This document shows, in pieces, positions 1 through 6,950 of a DNA stretch of 21,837 bases. The stretch is from GCA-020348365 sp964347995 (GTDB lineage Archaea > Thermoproteota > Bathyarchaeia > Bathyarchaeales > Bathyarchaeaceae): assembly GCA_964347995.1 (NCBI GenBank), contig CAYGBA010000023.1:1-21837 (forward strand). Reading direction: 5' to 3'. Both the position numbers and the translations under genes were made by a program. Each line of letters opens with the position of its first letter. The stretch's first letter is position 1. The notes below the pieces were generated by a model. That model was not told the DNA's origin and did not search any database. It saw only the letters and a list, made by a program, of their open reading frames with translations.

Positions 1-470
1 TATTGCATTGCTCCCATTCCTGTTGCCAAGCCAAACGCGCGTGAAAGAAGAGTGCTGAACAGGAAGGAACAGAGAAGATACCACCCAAAGAGGCCCAATG
101 CGATAGTTTCACCCCCAAGCCATGGAAGGTTCCATGGAAGATATGGTCCTTCAATTTGTCCATACGTAGGAATCAAAACCAACCACCAGACTACGAGAAC
201 GACAACTGTTGAGATGGGAAATACCTTCATCGACTGCCACGCCATCTTCTTTTGTATTTGCATGATTCGAGGTTGTTTCTTTTGAACCTTCGCTAGAAGC
301 TTCTTGTCATTGCTGCGTCTGGCTTCGTTGAACTCCGAGGTCCACTCTCTAACCTCACGTCTCCAAGCTCGGAGTTGATCACTATTGATAAGGAGACGGT
401 TTGCGAGTGATGTCGTGAATGAGACAAACATTGCGATTAATAGAATTGAAATTGAAGGGGGCAAATACAC
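1..470 (-). CDS. EMC3/TMCO1-like (DUF106) membrane insertase protein, C-terminus cut by window edge
   Basis: Read by hand on the minus strand: from a GTG at 470 the frame stays open for 156 codons to the window edge. It shows a first membrane helix (about residues 2-20), a basic amphipathic stretch rich in R, K, E and Q (about 26-70, likely coiled coil, ending in IMQIQKKMAWQSMKVFP), a second helix (about 76-90, VVVLVVWWLVLIP), then a PWNLPWLGG turn and a third helix. This layout is that of the archaeal DUF106/EMC3 branch of the Oxa1/YidC superfamily, which inserts membrane proteins beside the Sec translocon. The GTG is chosen because GGTGAT lies 6 nt upstream and an in-frame TGA stands three codons before. 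It follows secY by 74 nt and is probably co-transcribed. In many archaea adk lies between these two genes; here it does not. Family call is by pattern, no search done. Confidence 0.8.
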   Translation of the reverse strand, partial: MYLPPSISILLIAMFVSFTTSLANRLLINSDQLRAWRREVREWTSEFNEARRSNDKKLLAKVQKKQPRIMQIQKKMAWQSMKVFPISTVVVLVVWWLVLIPTYGQIEGPYLPWNLPWLGGETIALGLFGWYLLCSFLFSTLLSRAFGLATGMGAMQ

Positions 471-544
471 CGTCCATCACCAATCCAGCGATCTTGACAT
501 CTCGTGGTGCCTTAAACTTGTTGCGTCTACGTTTTTAACTATTT

Positions 545-2020
545 TCACTCTCCTAGGAAGCGCCGGAAGGCAGGATACATATCTGCTACGCGCTCCTGCA
601 TCAGAAGCTGATAATATTGGTAGATGATTCCAACAGCAAGCAAGATTCCCATTCCGGTTCCGAACACTCCAAGGAAGTTCGCGACCGACGCAATCAGCCC
701 TACTGTCAATCCTCCAAGTATGGCAACTGTGGGAATGTATCGATTGAGAAGCGACTCAATTGGTTTGCCGGACCTTCGAAATCCAGGAATCTGCATCCCA
801 GAGTCGATGAGTTGCCTCGCAACGGTTCTTGGACCCAGACCTCCGACCTCGAGCCATGTCAGTGAAAACACCACACAAAACGCGATCATGATACCGGTAT
901 ATACAATAGCTCGATCAGGGCTGGCTGCGACCTCAGAGATGCTTTGAGGAGGAAGCACGTAATAAACGAGTCCGCCAACGGGTATGGGTTGCCCTCTTTC
1001 TCCTGCTTCATATCGGCCAAGGAGACCCACCCAGAAGTTGTCGCGACCCCAAGGTTGGCTCCAGAGAAGTTGAGAAAACAAATATACGTTTGCGAAAAGA
1101 GCGGAAGCAAAGATCACGGGCAGGTTAGAGACATATAGAAGTTTTATTGGATATCGACTGCGGAATCCTCGATAGCGAGCATATGATATCGGAAGTTCAA
1201 CCCTGACTCCTTCAACGTAGATAACGATGAGAAAAACAACTATTGTTGTGATAAGGCCCAACATAGCTGGCAAAGTTGGATCAACCGGTCTGATGAAGAT
1301 GTGCGACCAAGACCAAGGACCATGATCTACAGGCGGGTCTCCAACGATGATGTTAGAACCTCCCATAATCCGCGGGACTATTTGGGCTAATGCGATAAAT
1401 GCTCCCCGCGAATTTCCATCTCCCAAGGGCGGAGTCAAACCAAAACTCGCCCAGAAAATGCTTTGGGCCACACCAGCCAGAATGAAGAGGCTGATTCCAC
1501 TGCCAATCCCCCAACCCTTCTGTAGCAACTCATCTAAGAGCATCAGCACAAGTCCTGCGATCATGAGTTGGATGAAGATCACCAGGGACGCCATAGGCTG
1601 TAGGTCACCATAGACCCCACCGATAAGGTACGCAGATGCTTGGACTCCTATCATGATTATTGAAAAAACCTTGCTGGCAGTAGTGAATAAAGATCGGTCT
1701 TCTGGATCGGAGAAGTTGCACGCTATCATGCCCGATCCAGCAAGAAGCTGTAGAATGAGGCCTGCGGTTACTATTGGTCCGATTCCTAGCTCCATCAGAG
1801 TGCCTCTACGTGAGGCAAAGATCACCTGGAGAGCTGCGAGTTCCCCCCATCGGGTGCTGGTAATCCCGTAGAGCCGCACCTCGGACATGATGAGGTATAT
1901 GGCTAGTGCCATTAAGGTCCAGAAGAGCTTCTCGTTGAAGCTCACGCTGCGCTTTGGTGGGCTGACTTCGGGTATAAATCTTGAGAGGGGGCCGAACATT
2001 CTGAGGAATCTGCCAGCCAT
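545..2020 (-). CDS. secY: Preprotein translocase subunit SecY (Sec61 alpha)
   Basis: A 491-residue, roughly ten-helix membrane protein, the channel-forming subunit of the Sec translocon. Visible family signatures: the N-terminal RFIPEVSPP before helix 1, the plug segment around SEVRLYGIT (45-55), the pore helix with GPIVTAGLILQLLAGSGM (about 80-98), the GWGIGSGISLFI block (about 168-180), the cytosolic loop ISYARYRGFRSRYPIKLLYVSN-type motif (about 275-300) that contacts the ribosome, and the C-terminal YQYYQLLMQE. Length fits archaeal SecY. The ATG at 2020 has AGGAG 8 nt upstream. Uniquely placed: upstream is a scaffold gap and then a TATA element instead of the expected uL15 gene, so it is probably transcribed from its own promoter. 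Function in inserting and exporting proteins is established for the family. Confidence 0.97.
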   Translation of the reverse strand: MAGRFLRMFGPLSRFIPEVSPPKRSVSFNEKLFWTLMALAIYLIMSEVRLYGITSTRWGELAALQVIFASRRGTLMELGIGPIVTAGLILQLLAGSGMIACNFSDPEDRSLFTTASKVFSIIMIGVQASAYLIGGVYGDLQPMASLVIFIQLMIAGLVLMLLDELLQKGWGIGSGISLFILAGVAQSIFWASFGLTPPLGDGNSRGAFIALAQIVPRIMGGSNIIVGDPPVDHGPWSWSHIFIRPVDPTLPAMLGLITTIVVFLIVIYVEGVRVELPISYARYRGFRSRYPIKLLYVSNLPVIFASALFANVYLFSQLLWSQPWGRDNFWVGLLGRYEAGERGQPIPVGGLVYYVLPPQSISEVAASPDRAIVYTGIMIAFCVVFSLTWLEVGGLGPRTVARQLIDSGMQIPGFRRSGKPIESLLNRYIPTVAILGGLTVGLIASVANFLGVFGTGMGILLAVGIIYQYYQLLMQERVADMYPAFRRFLGE

Positions 2021-2024
2021 AGAT

Positions 2025-2079
2025 TTCTCCTTCTAGCTGTCTGTTATGATGAATTGGCGACATTGGATATGCTGAAGGA
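2025..2079. repeat. Left copy of 55-bp direct repeat at contig end
   Basis: This sequence is identical base for base to 2180-2234 on the other side of the N run. It carries the Shine-Dalgarno of secY. Copies ending exactly at both gap borders are the signature of two contigs sharing an assembly k-mer, not of a biological repeat. Confidence 0.95.
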
Positions 2080-2179
2080 NNNNNNNNNNNNNNNNNNNNN
2101 NNNNNNNNNNNNNNNNNNNNNNNNNNNNNNNNNNNNNNNNNNNNNNNNNNNNNNNNNNNNNNNNNNNNNNNNNNNNNNN
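2080..2179. other. Scaffold gap, 100 Ns
   Basis: Exactly 100 N characters, a conventional filler length for a gap of unknown size. Because the 55 bp on each side are the same, the true distance may be negative: the contigs probably overlap and the gap may hold no sequence. Confidence 0.97.
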
Positions 2180-2234
2180 TTCTCCTTCTAGCTGTCTGTT
2201 ATGATGAATTGGCGACATTGGATATGCTGAAGGA
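2180..2234. repeat. Right copy of 55-bp direct repeat at contig end
   Basis: Identical to 2025-2079. If the contigs are merged on this overlap, the secY leader runs straight into 2235 and the TATA element at 2236-2244. Confidence 0.95.
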
Positions 2235-2235
2235 G

Positions 2236-2244
2236 CATATAAAC
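2236..2244 (-). promoter_or_regulatory. Probable secY promoter TATA box
   Basis: On the minus strand this reads GTTTATATG, a good archaeal TATA box. With the duplicated 55 bp collapsed it lies about 60 bp before the secY ATG, which would put the transcription start near the equivalent of 2059 and give a leader of about 40 nt with the AGGAG site. It supports secY being a separate transcription unit here. Confidence 0.5.
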
Positions 2245-2505
2245 ACTTTCACGTAAGATAACCCCTTGTTTTGTAGGCTAGTTTAGAGAAGGCATTGTCA
2301 TGACAATTACACAATCTAGCATATTGTGCGCATAACCGATTTCGACAGTTAAATATTTGAACATTGTTGAGAGCAAAGTCGAGAGTGTCGAAAAACATTG
2401 TTATACCCAAGTTGCGCGCGCATAGCAACAGAGATTCTAAAGTAAAGGTACGCGCAAGACATTTTTGGTGGCGTGTGCGTCCTTGTTAAGTGAGGAGTGA
2501 AAACT
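2245..2505. other. Intergenic region without a gene
   Basis: No open frame with coding character was found on either strand. The stretch is AT-rich in the left half (a TTAAATATTT element near 2348-2358 could be a promoter for the plus-strand remnant) and has alternating purine/pyrimidine GCGCGCGC-like bases around 2415-2423. GAGGAGTG at 2492-2499 is a plausible Shine-Dalgarno for the TTG at 2506. Confidence 0.5.
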
Positions 2506-2934
2506 TTGAAACAATCTAACGATCAAAATCGGCGGGTTGTTGAGTATTATGCTGCGGCCGCGGTTGACAGCCTTCTATCAATAGTTCGACAGCAGGTTGC
2601 CTCAAAGCATGACGTAGATGGTGCATTCAGGATTTTACGTGAAAAACGCACGCGAGCGAGCGACTATCCGAAAAGTGGGTTTCAATGGTGGGCTTTTACT
2701 CCCAAAGACCTAGAACAACTCTTCTCAAAGCATGGTTTTCAGGTTGTGAAAATAGTAGGGAAGCCCATCGCATATTCCAGAATGGCAGATCCACTGCTTC
2801 ACGATCCCATCAAAATCAAAAAGCTCTTAGAACTTGAGCTGGTTCTGTGCGAAGAAAAAAGCATCATAGGTTACGGAAGACATCTTCACATAGTCGCGAG
2901 AAAAAGGAGGAATCCGACACTTTTTCGACACTAG
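2506..2934 (+). pseudogene. SAM-dependent methyltransferase remnant lacking the Rossmann core
   Basis: The 142-residue frame has the look of a class I methyltransferase with its middle removed. The first residues (NRRVVEYY) resemble the usual start of such enzymes, then the sequence jumps to VDSLLSIVRQ, the segment that normally follows the central beta sheet, and continues with a typical C-terminal part (SGFQWWAFTPKDLEQLFSKH, then HLHIVARK as the last strand). No glycine-rich SAM-binding loop is present. The TTG at 2506 is preferred over GTG 2497 because GAGGAGTG lies 6 nt upstream of it. It occupies, with hsp20, the place where uL15 is expected. I infer a deletion derivative that cannot bind SAM; a small non-enzymatic protein is possible but less likely. 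Confidence 0.55.
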
Positions 2935-2989
2935 ATAATGTTGAATTGTCGAAAATAACGTTACCTCCTAAAGGCGCGCATGTCATACA

Positions 2990-3005
2990 TATTTGGATCC
3001 AAATA
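2990..3005. repeat. Perfect 16-bp palindrome
   Basis: TATTTGGATCCAAATA equals its own reverse complement. It lies between the convergent ends of the methyltransferase remnant and hsp20, so it could be a regulator site or part of a hairpin. About 0.3 such palindromes are expected by chance in a window this long, so significance is low. Confidence 0.6.
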
Positions 3006-3126
3006 ACGAACTATGTTGAAAAATATAAGGGGAGGGGATCCCGCCGTGTCTCTCTGTCTCTACCTGCATGAATGTGGGTGGAGCACACGCTTGGAAAAAA
3101 CAGTTACGCATGAATCCACACATGGA

Positions 3127-3657
3127 CTATTTCACGAAAATCTCTTCGCCCTTCTCCTCCAAAATCTTCTTCAGACGCACCTCAAGCACTCCATTCTTAT
3201 AGGAACTCACAGCTGAATTCGGGTCAACTCTAGCAGGGAGTCTTAACTCCCTACGAAATCTCCGCTTAGGCGTATCCACAGAAATCACTAGCTCATCACG
3301 AGTTGTATGAAGCTCGATGTCATCCCTCTCAACGCCTAGAAGTTCAGCCACAACCACCACATCCTCATCTTCCTCCATAATGTCCACAAGAGGCTCCCTT
3401 TCATCCCTAATCTCAGGCCCAAAACGACTCTTCCGCACATTCCCAAATTCCCGAATTACGGGCTTTCCGTCTGGTCCAAGCGACATAGAAAATCCGTAAA
3501 CGTAGGGGCCATACAATCCCTTTCTTTTAGAAGATGTTGTAAAAGCCCTATGCATCGTCTCATCCATCATCTTCTCCAGTCTGTCAAACTCATCAAACAT
3601 GTTAAACCATGGAGATCGATATTTCCTCTTTTTTCGTCTCCACCAACTGTCGCTCAA
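3127..3657 (-). CDS. Small heat-shock protein, Hsp20/alpha-crystallin family
   Basis: A 176-residue ATP-independent holdase chaperone of the cytoplasm. The N-terminal arm is basic and aromatic (SDSWWRRKKRKYRS), followed by a helix FDEFDRLEKMMDE (21-33). The alpha-crystallin domain spans about 87-165, with strands VVVVAELLGV, DIELHTTRDELVISV, RRELRLP and the hallmark NGVLEVRLKK (155-164). The tail ends in IFV, matching the I-x-I/V motif that links dimers into larger oligomers. Start is TTG at 3657, supported by GAGGG 6 nt upstream. It is separated from uL30 by its own TATA box and a T-run, so it is not simply part of the ribosomal operon; stress-induced expression would be expected for the family but is not shown by the sequence. 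Confidence 0.93.
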   Translation of the reverse strand: MSDSWWRRKKRKYRSPWFNMFDEFDRLEKMMDETMHRAFTTSSKRKGLYGPYVYGFSMSLGPDGKPVIREFGNVRKSRFGPEIRDEREPLVDIMEEDEDVVVVAELLGVERDDIELHTTRDELVISVDTPKRRFRRELRLPARVDPNSAVSSYKNGVLEVRLKKILEEKGEEIFVK

Positions 3658-3690
3658 TGAAAGCCCTCAACATTGTGCATAGAGCCAGGA

Positions 3691-3699
3691 CATAAATAC
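3691..3699 (-). promoter_or_regulatory. Probable hsp20 TATA box
   Basis: GTATTTATG on the minus strand lies about 35 bp before the TTG start, predicting a short leader of roughly 10-15 nt that still contains the GAGGG ribosome-binding site. Confidence 0.5.
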
Positions 3700-3731
3700 A
3701 TTACTATGCCAGTTCGTTCTCTACATTGCAG

Positions 3732-3736
3732 AAAAA
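3732..3736 (-). terminator. T-run directly after uL30
   Basis: Minus-strand TTTTT begins right after the uL30 stop (TAG at 3739-3737). Archaeal termination uses T-runs, and a new promoter follows for hsp20, so the ribosomal operon may end here. Only five Ts, so the call is tentative. Confidence 0.4.
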
Positions 3737-4216
3737 CTAGGCCATTCGTCTTATGAGCTCGTTGATAGTTTCTCCACGGTATCCTATGACTCCACCAGCA
3801 ACGTAACTCCGTTTAACCTTACCCTTAAACCCCTTTTTGGGCGGATGAAGACGAAAAATTGGCTTTATGTCAGGAAGGCTACCGAAATTGACTCTCAGTT
3901 CATATATGGCTTCTGCCAAGTTGCTTAACGAGTCGTACCCAATTTCCTGAGCATACCCCTCGGTCAATTTTCTGTTTCCGATGAGCCTTGCTCTCTTCTT
4001 GAGCAGAAGCATGATGCCATCTTTAGAAATCTCGCCCCAAGTCAGGTAGTTCCGTGCTTTGCGCAGCATACCGAGGTAGGATGGGCGGTCGTCAATCAAC
4101 GCGGCGTGGCAATTCCGATTCAGACCGAGCATTTCAAGAGTTTCTTCAATCTCTCTGGAAACGTCACTTACTCCCCGAACTCGAATGACCGCCAGACATT
4201 TCCTCTTTTCCTCCAT
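3737..4216 (-). CDS. rpl30: Large ribosomal subunit protein uL30
   Basis: 159 residues, normal length for the archaeal form, which is longer than bacterial L30. It starts with the ferredoxin-like strand CLAVIRVRGVSDV, then the helix EIEETLEMLGL and the segment YLGMLRKARNYLTWGEIS typical of archaeal/eukaryal uL30 (L7e); the C-terminal part has FRLHPPKKGFKG. ATG at 4216 lies one base after the uS5 stop, with GAGGTGAG just upstream, so translation is coupled. It is the last gene of the ribosomal run: the next gene should be uL15 but is not there. Confidence 0.96.
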   Translation of the reverse strand: MEEKRKCLAVIRVRGVSDVSREIEETLEMLGLNRNCHAALIDDRPSYLGMLRKARNYLTWGEISKDGIMLLLKKRARLIGNRKLTEGYAQEIGYDSLSNLAEAIYELRVNFGSLPDIKPIFRLHPPKKGFKGKVKRSYVAGGVIGYRGETINELIRRMA

Positions 4217-4217
4217 C

Positions 4218-4844
4218 TCACCTCACCCAATCGTCCGGTGTGACAAGTCTGTACGTTTTTTGAAGAGCTTCAAAGACAGCGTAAGCGAAGGATGGGACTG
4301 TTCTTGTCGAGCCATAGCTTCTCGTCCAGCAATCCTTCACACCGGCAAGTCTGAGGATTATTCTAGCTGCTTCGCTTGCAACCAAGCCTAACCCACGGGG
4401 ACCAGGAATAAGCACAATTTCCACCCCGCCACACTTGGCACGGACCTGAAAGGGGAGGGAATGCGGTTTCCCACATCCACATTCCCAGCTTCCACAGCCT
4501 TGACGTACGACGGTTATGTTGAGACGCGCATCTACAGCGGCTTTTTCAATGGCTGTTCGCACCTGTTTGGCCTTTGCTCCGCCTAAACCCACATAGCCAT
4601 CGCGGTTTCCTACAGCTACTATGGCTTTGAATCTTGACTTCTCCCCTGCGTCTGTTTGCTTCTGTACAAGATTAATGTCGATTACCTCTTCTTGCAGGTC
4701 TGGGAGAAGAACATCCACGATTTCAGGCTCACGTATTTTTAAACCTTCCATAAAAACTTCTTCCATGGAAGTGATATCGCCTTCAAAAATCATTTTTCCG
4801 AGTCTTGTACGAGGTTTCCATTCTTCCACTTCTGCAGAACTCAC
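4218..4844 (-). CDS. rps5: Small ribosomal subunit protein uS5
   Basis: 208 residues, archaeal length. The N-terminal part has EEWKPRTRLGKMI and the double-stranded RNA binding region starts near EVIDINLVQKQTDAGEKSRF; the loop VGNRDGYVGLGGAKAKQV (about 88-105) is the family signature. The C-terminal half has the GSWECGCGKPHSLPF stretch and GPRGLGLVASEAAR. A uS5 protein helps decode accurately and unwinds mRNA at the entry site. Start is GTG at 4844, supported by GGGAGGGAG about 7 nt upstream inside the end of uL18; the uL18 stop is two bases away. Confidence 0.97.
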   Translation of the reverse strand: MSSAEVEEWKPRTRLGKMIFEGDITSMEEVFMEGLKIREPEIVDVLLPDLQEEVIDINLVQKQTDAGEKSRFKAIVAVGNRDGYVGLGGAKAKQVRTAIEKAAVDARLNITVVRQGCGSWECGCGKPHSLPFQVRAKCGGVEIVLIPGPRGLGLVASEAARIILRLAGVKDCWTRSYGSTRTVPSFAYAVFEALQKTYRLVTPDDWVR

Positions 4845-4846
4845 AT

Positions 4847-5443
4847 CTACTCCCTCCCAAATGAGGAAACAATTTTTTCCTTTATTGAAGAAAAGTGTTC
4901 TGAAAGCTGTTCAGGTCGCAATTCTCGGGACAAGTATTTAGAGAACGCCTTTTGATAGAGGTCGGGATTTGCTGATAACTGGTTTGCGTAATCAACGACG
5001 TGTTGCCCACTTACCCTTGATACATCGGGTAATACGCCCTCATCATGCGAAACTACAACACCCGCATCAATAACTCCCCTCAACGCTGCAAAGACTCTTG
5101 CTCCCGGTGAGGGAGTCTGCAAACCAATGTCTAAGACTACCTCGTTTATACCTGAAATCGTTGCTCTATAGCCGCACAAAAAGCCGGCTAAGTAGGCCGC
5201 TGGAATGTTTCCACAAGCACCCTGCCACCCATACTTTTCTCGTAGTTCGCGAGAATTGACGGAGACAACAACTTTGTCACCTATTACATCGGCTTCGATC
5301 ACTTGAGTAATTATATGTCTTGACGTACCGCGAACAACCAGCCGGGGAAGCTCAGACAAGACAAGAGCTCGTCTTGATTTATAGTCGGTTTTCCCGTCTC
5401 TGCGCCTGCGGAAGGGAACGCTATGGCTAGGACCTTTCGCCAT
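4847..5443 (-). CDS. rpl18: Large ribosomal subunit protein uL18
   Basis: 198 residues; binds 5S rRNA in the central protuberance together with uL5. Signatures: VPFRRRRDGKTDYKSRRAL near the start, the LVVRGTSRHIITQVIEAD strand region, and GYRATISGINEVVLDIGLQ followed by PGARVFAALRGVIDAGV. The ATG at 5443 overlaps the eL19 stop as TGATG and has GGAGG 8 nt upstream; a GTG one codon earlier (5446) is possible but is less well spaced. Start-stop overlap indicates coupled translation. Confidence 0.96.
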   Translation of the reverse strand: MAKGPSHSVPFRRRRDGKTDYKSRRALVLSELPRLVVRGTSRHIITQVIEADVIGDKVVVSVNSRELREKYGWQGACGNIPAAYLAGFLCGYRATISGINEVVLDIGLQTPSPGARVFAALRGVIDAGVVVSHDEGVLPDVSRVSGQHVVDYANQLSANPDLYQKAFSKYLSRELRPEQLSEHFSSIKEKIVSSFGRE

Positions 5444-5895
5444 CACCGCTTCCTCCCAAGACCACGCGTTTTAATATAGCGCTCTAAGTCAGCGACTGAT
5501 TCGAACTCGCCGCTGCCCGCCATCTTATATAGATGCCGATACACGCTTTCTGTGATCGTGTAGCTTGTTTTCAACTCGCGCAGCCTCTTGCGCAATGGTC
5601 GAACTTTTTCCATCCAAGCTCTTTTCTTGGGAATTCGCGCCCGTGTAGATCCGCTTTTGCGACCTGGACCTCTTCCTAGTCCTTTCTTCTTCTTTTCCTG
5701 TAGGGTGCGCGCACGTGCTCGGCTGACTCCTCCTTTTGGACGGCTTTTGATAGCGCCTTCATGGATTAATCTTCGAATCTCGTCCCTGGTAATCGCTATT
5801 TCAACCTCCTCTGTTCGGTCGGGATCCATCCAGACACGGCTCTCACCTACCTTGAGGATCTCGGCGGCTAAGCGTCGTTGATTTTTAAGGCTCAA
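5443..5895 (-). CDS. rpl19e: Large ribosomal subunit protein eL19
   Basis: 150 residues of the archaeal/eukaryal-only eL19 family, an elongated basic, helical protein at the subunit interface. The start SLKNQRRLAAEILKVGESRV and the WMDPDRTEEVEIAITRDEIR segment are diagnostic. A strongly basic glycine-rich linker (GGVSRARARTLQEKKKKGLG) is followed by WMEKVRPLRKRLRELK, matching the family. The TTG at 5895 gives exactly the expected N-terminus; the best ribosome-binding match (GGAG) is about 10 nt upstream. It ends in a TGATG overlap with uL18. Confidence 0.95.
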   Translation of the reverse strand: MSLKNQRRLAAEILKVGESRVWMDPDRTEEVEIAITRDEIRRLIHEGAIKSRPKGGVSRARARTLQEKKKKGLGRGPGRKSGSTRARIPKKRAWMEKVRPLRKRLRELKTSYTITESVYRHLYKMAGSGEFESVADLERYIKTRGLGRKR

Positions 5896-5916
5896 TGCTG
5901 TTTCGCTCCTCCAATG

Positions 5917-6393
5917 CTATTGTTCTCCTTCTGTCTCCTCCTCTTCCTCGCCTAATTCCTCGACTTCTTCGAATTCCTCTTCGAGTTCCAGAGCTTTTCT
6001 CGGATTCAGTACATGAATCTTCAGTTCATCAGCTATTGCGGAGATTTCAACCTCTTTTCTTGCTCCAACCTGGCGAGCGATTCTGATGGCTTGTGTTTTT
6101 GGGTCGACCTTTCTGACGTCATCAACGTTTCGAACGATCACTTCCTCATATCCAGAGGGATGAAGCCCTCTTGTTTCCTTGGGACTGCGATAGCCGACTC
6201 CGGGAGACCTTGGCCAGCCCTTAACTTTCTTACGCATCTTACTGTCTATGCCGCGAGGTCGCCTCCAGCTCTCTTTCAATCGCCTATAGCGCCAGCTTTC
6301 CTGACGTCCGAAATCAGGTTTTTTGTTTGTAACTTGCTTCCGCTTTCTCAGTGCTTGCTCTTTGGAGGAAGCCTTCGGTCTATTCTCTTTCAT
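5917..6393 (-). CDS. rpl32e: Large ribosomal subunit protein eL32
   Basis: 158 residues, archaeal/eukaryal-only family. The core runs from FGRQESWRYRRLKESWRRP (29-47) through GIDSKMRKKVKGWPRSPGVGY to GLHPSGYEEVIVRNV (98-112) and SAIADELKIHVLNPRKA near residue 132. A short basic N-terminal extension precedes the core, and after the core come some 20 residues made mostly of E, which is unusual for such a basic protein and may be disordered. ATG 6393 overlaps the uL6 stop by four bases (ATGA), so translation is coupled. Confidence 0.95.
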   Translation of the reverse strand: MKENRPKASSKEQALRKRKQVTNKKPDFGRQESWRYRRLKESWRRPRGIDSKMRKKVKGWPRSPGVGYRSPKETRGLHPSGYEEVIVRNVDDVRKVDPKTQAIRIARQVGARKEVEISAIADELKIHVLNPRKALELEEEFEEVEELGEEEEETEGEQ

Positions 6394-6938
6394 TCTTCCA
6401 TTGCCTCGTGTCGCTCATAGACGTAGATGCCGTCAAGAAAAACCCGTGGATCTTTGTTTTTGACCTTGGTTGCCCTTTGAATGTTTGCAGCGGTTTGGCT
6501 CACATCTTCTATGTTGATTCCTTGTACGATTACGTCTTCGTCCTTTACGGTGACTTTGGTGCGGCCCATTATTCTGGCTGCACGTGGACTTCGCTCTCCA
6601 GTGAAGTTTTCTATCGCAATTGTTTTCTCTCTGACTTTGACAGATATAGGGAAGTGAGAAAATACTATCTTGAGTTTGTAGGTGAAACCTTTTGTCACCC
6701 CGGTTATCATGTTTTGGATGTGTGATTTTACCGTACCCACAAGAGCCGCCTCCCTCTTTCGAGGCCAACTGGTCTGGATCTTAACCTTGTCTCCATCCAA
6801 TTGGATAGAAACCGGAGCATGAGAAAAATCTCGCGTCAAATTTCCCTTGTCACCCTCAACCGTGACTCTTCTTCCATCTACACTAATCTCTACCCCTTCA
6901 GGAATTCCAACCCACTCAACAGCTTCAACAACACGCAT
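6390..6938 (-). CDS. rpl6: Large ribosomal subunit protein uL6
   Basis: 182 residues. Two tandem L6 folds: the first holds IPEGVEISVDGRRVTVEGDKG, the second begins around FPISVKVREKTIAIENFTGER, with the archaeal VKDEDVIVQGINIEDVSQTAANIQ near the C-terminus. uL6 lies near the GTPase-associated region and factor-binding site. The ATG at 6938 is chosen over TTG 6944 because GAGGG then lies 6 nt upstream, while it would abut the TTG; it also gives the usual MRVVE start. uS8 ends 12 nt before. Confidence 0.96.
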   Translation of the reverse strand: MRVVEAVEWVGIPEGVEISVDGRRVTVEGDKGNLTRDFSHAPVSIQLDGDKVKIQTSWPRKREAALVGTVKSHIQNMITGVTKGFTYKLKIVFSHFPISVKVREKTIAIENFTGERSPRAARIMGRTKVTVKDEDVIVQGINIEDVSQTAANIQRATKVKNKDPRVFLDGIYVYERHEAMEE

Positions 6939-6950
6939 TACCAACCCTCT

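Noticed and set aside
617..947. Plus-strand open frames opposite secY
   Set aside because: They lie fully antisense to a clearly coding secY and have no domain or ribosome-binding site; the same holds for the plus-strand frames opposite other ribosomal genes.
2033..2218. Open frame running through the N gap
   Set aside because: It is made only by the two 55-bp copies and the Ns.
2554..2561. GCGGCCGC (NotI site) at the junction in the methyltransferase remnant, a hint of a cloning vector
   Set aside because: No other vector sequence is near and the site codes for ordinary Ala codons; coincidence is more likely.
3040..3060. GTCTCT-rich stretch similar to the reverse of GAGACACAGAGAGG near 11817
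   Set aside because: Short, simple sequence with mismatches; not enough for a repeat family.
3013..3216. Plus-strand frame overlapping the end of hsp20
   Set aside because: Low-complexity start (repeated CTCT), antisense to hsp20, and no recognisable pattern.
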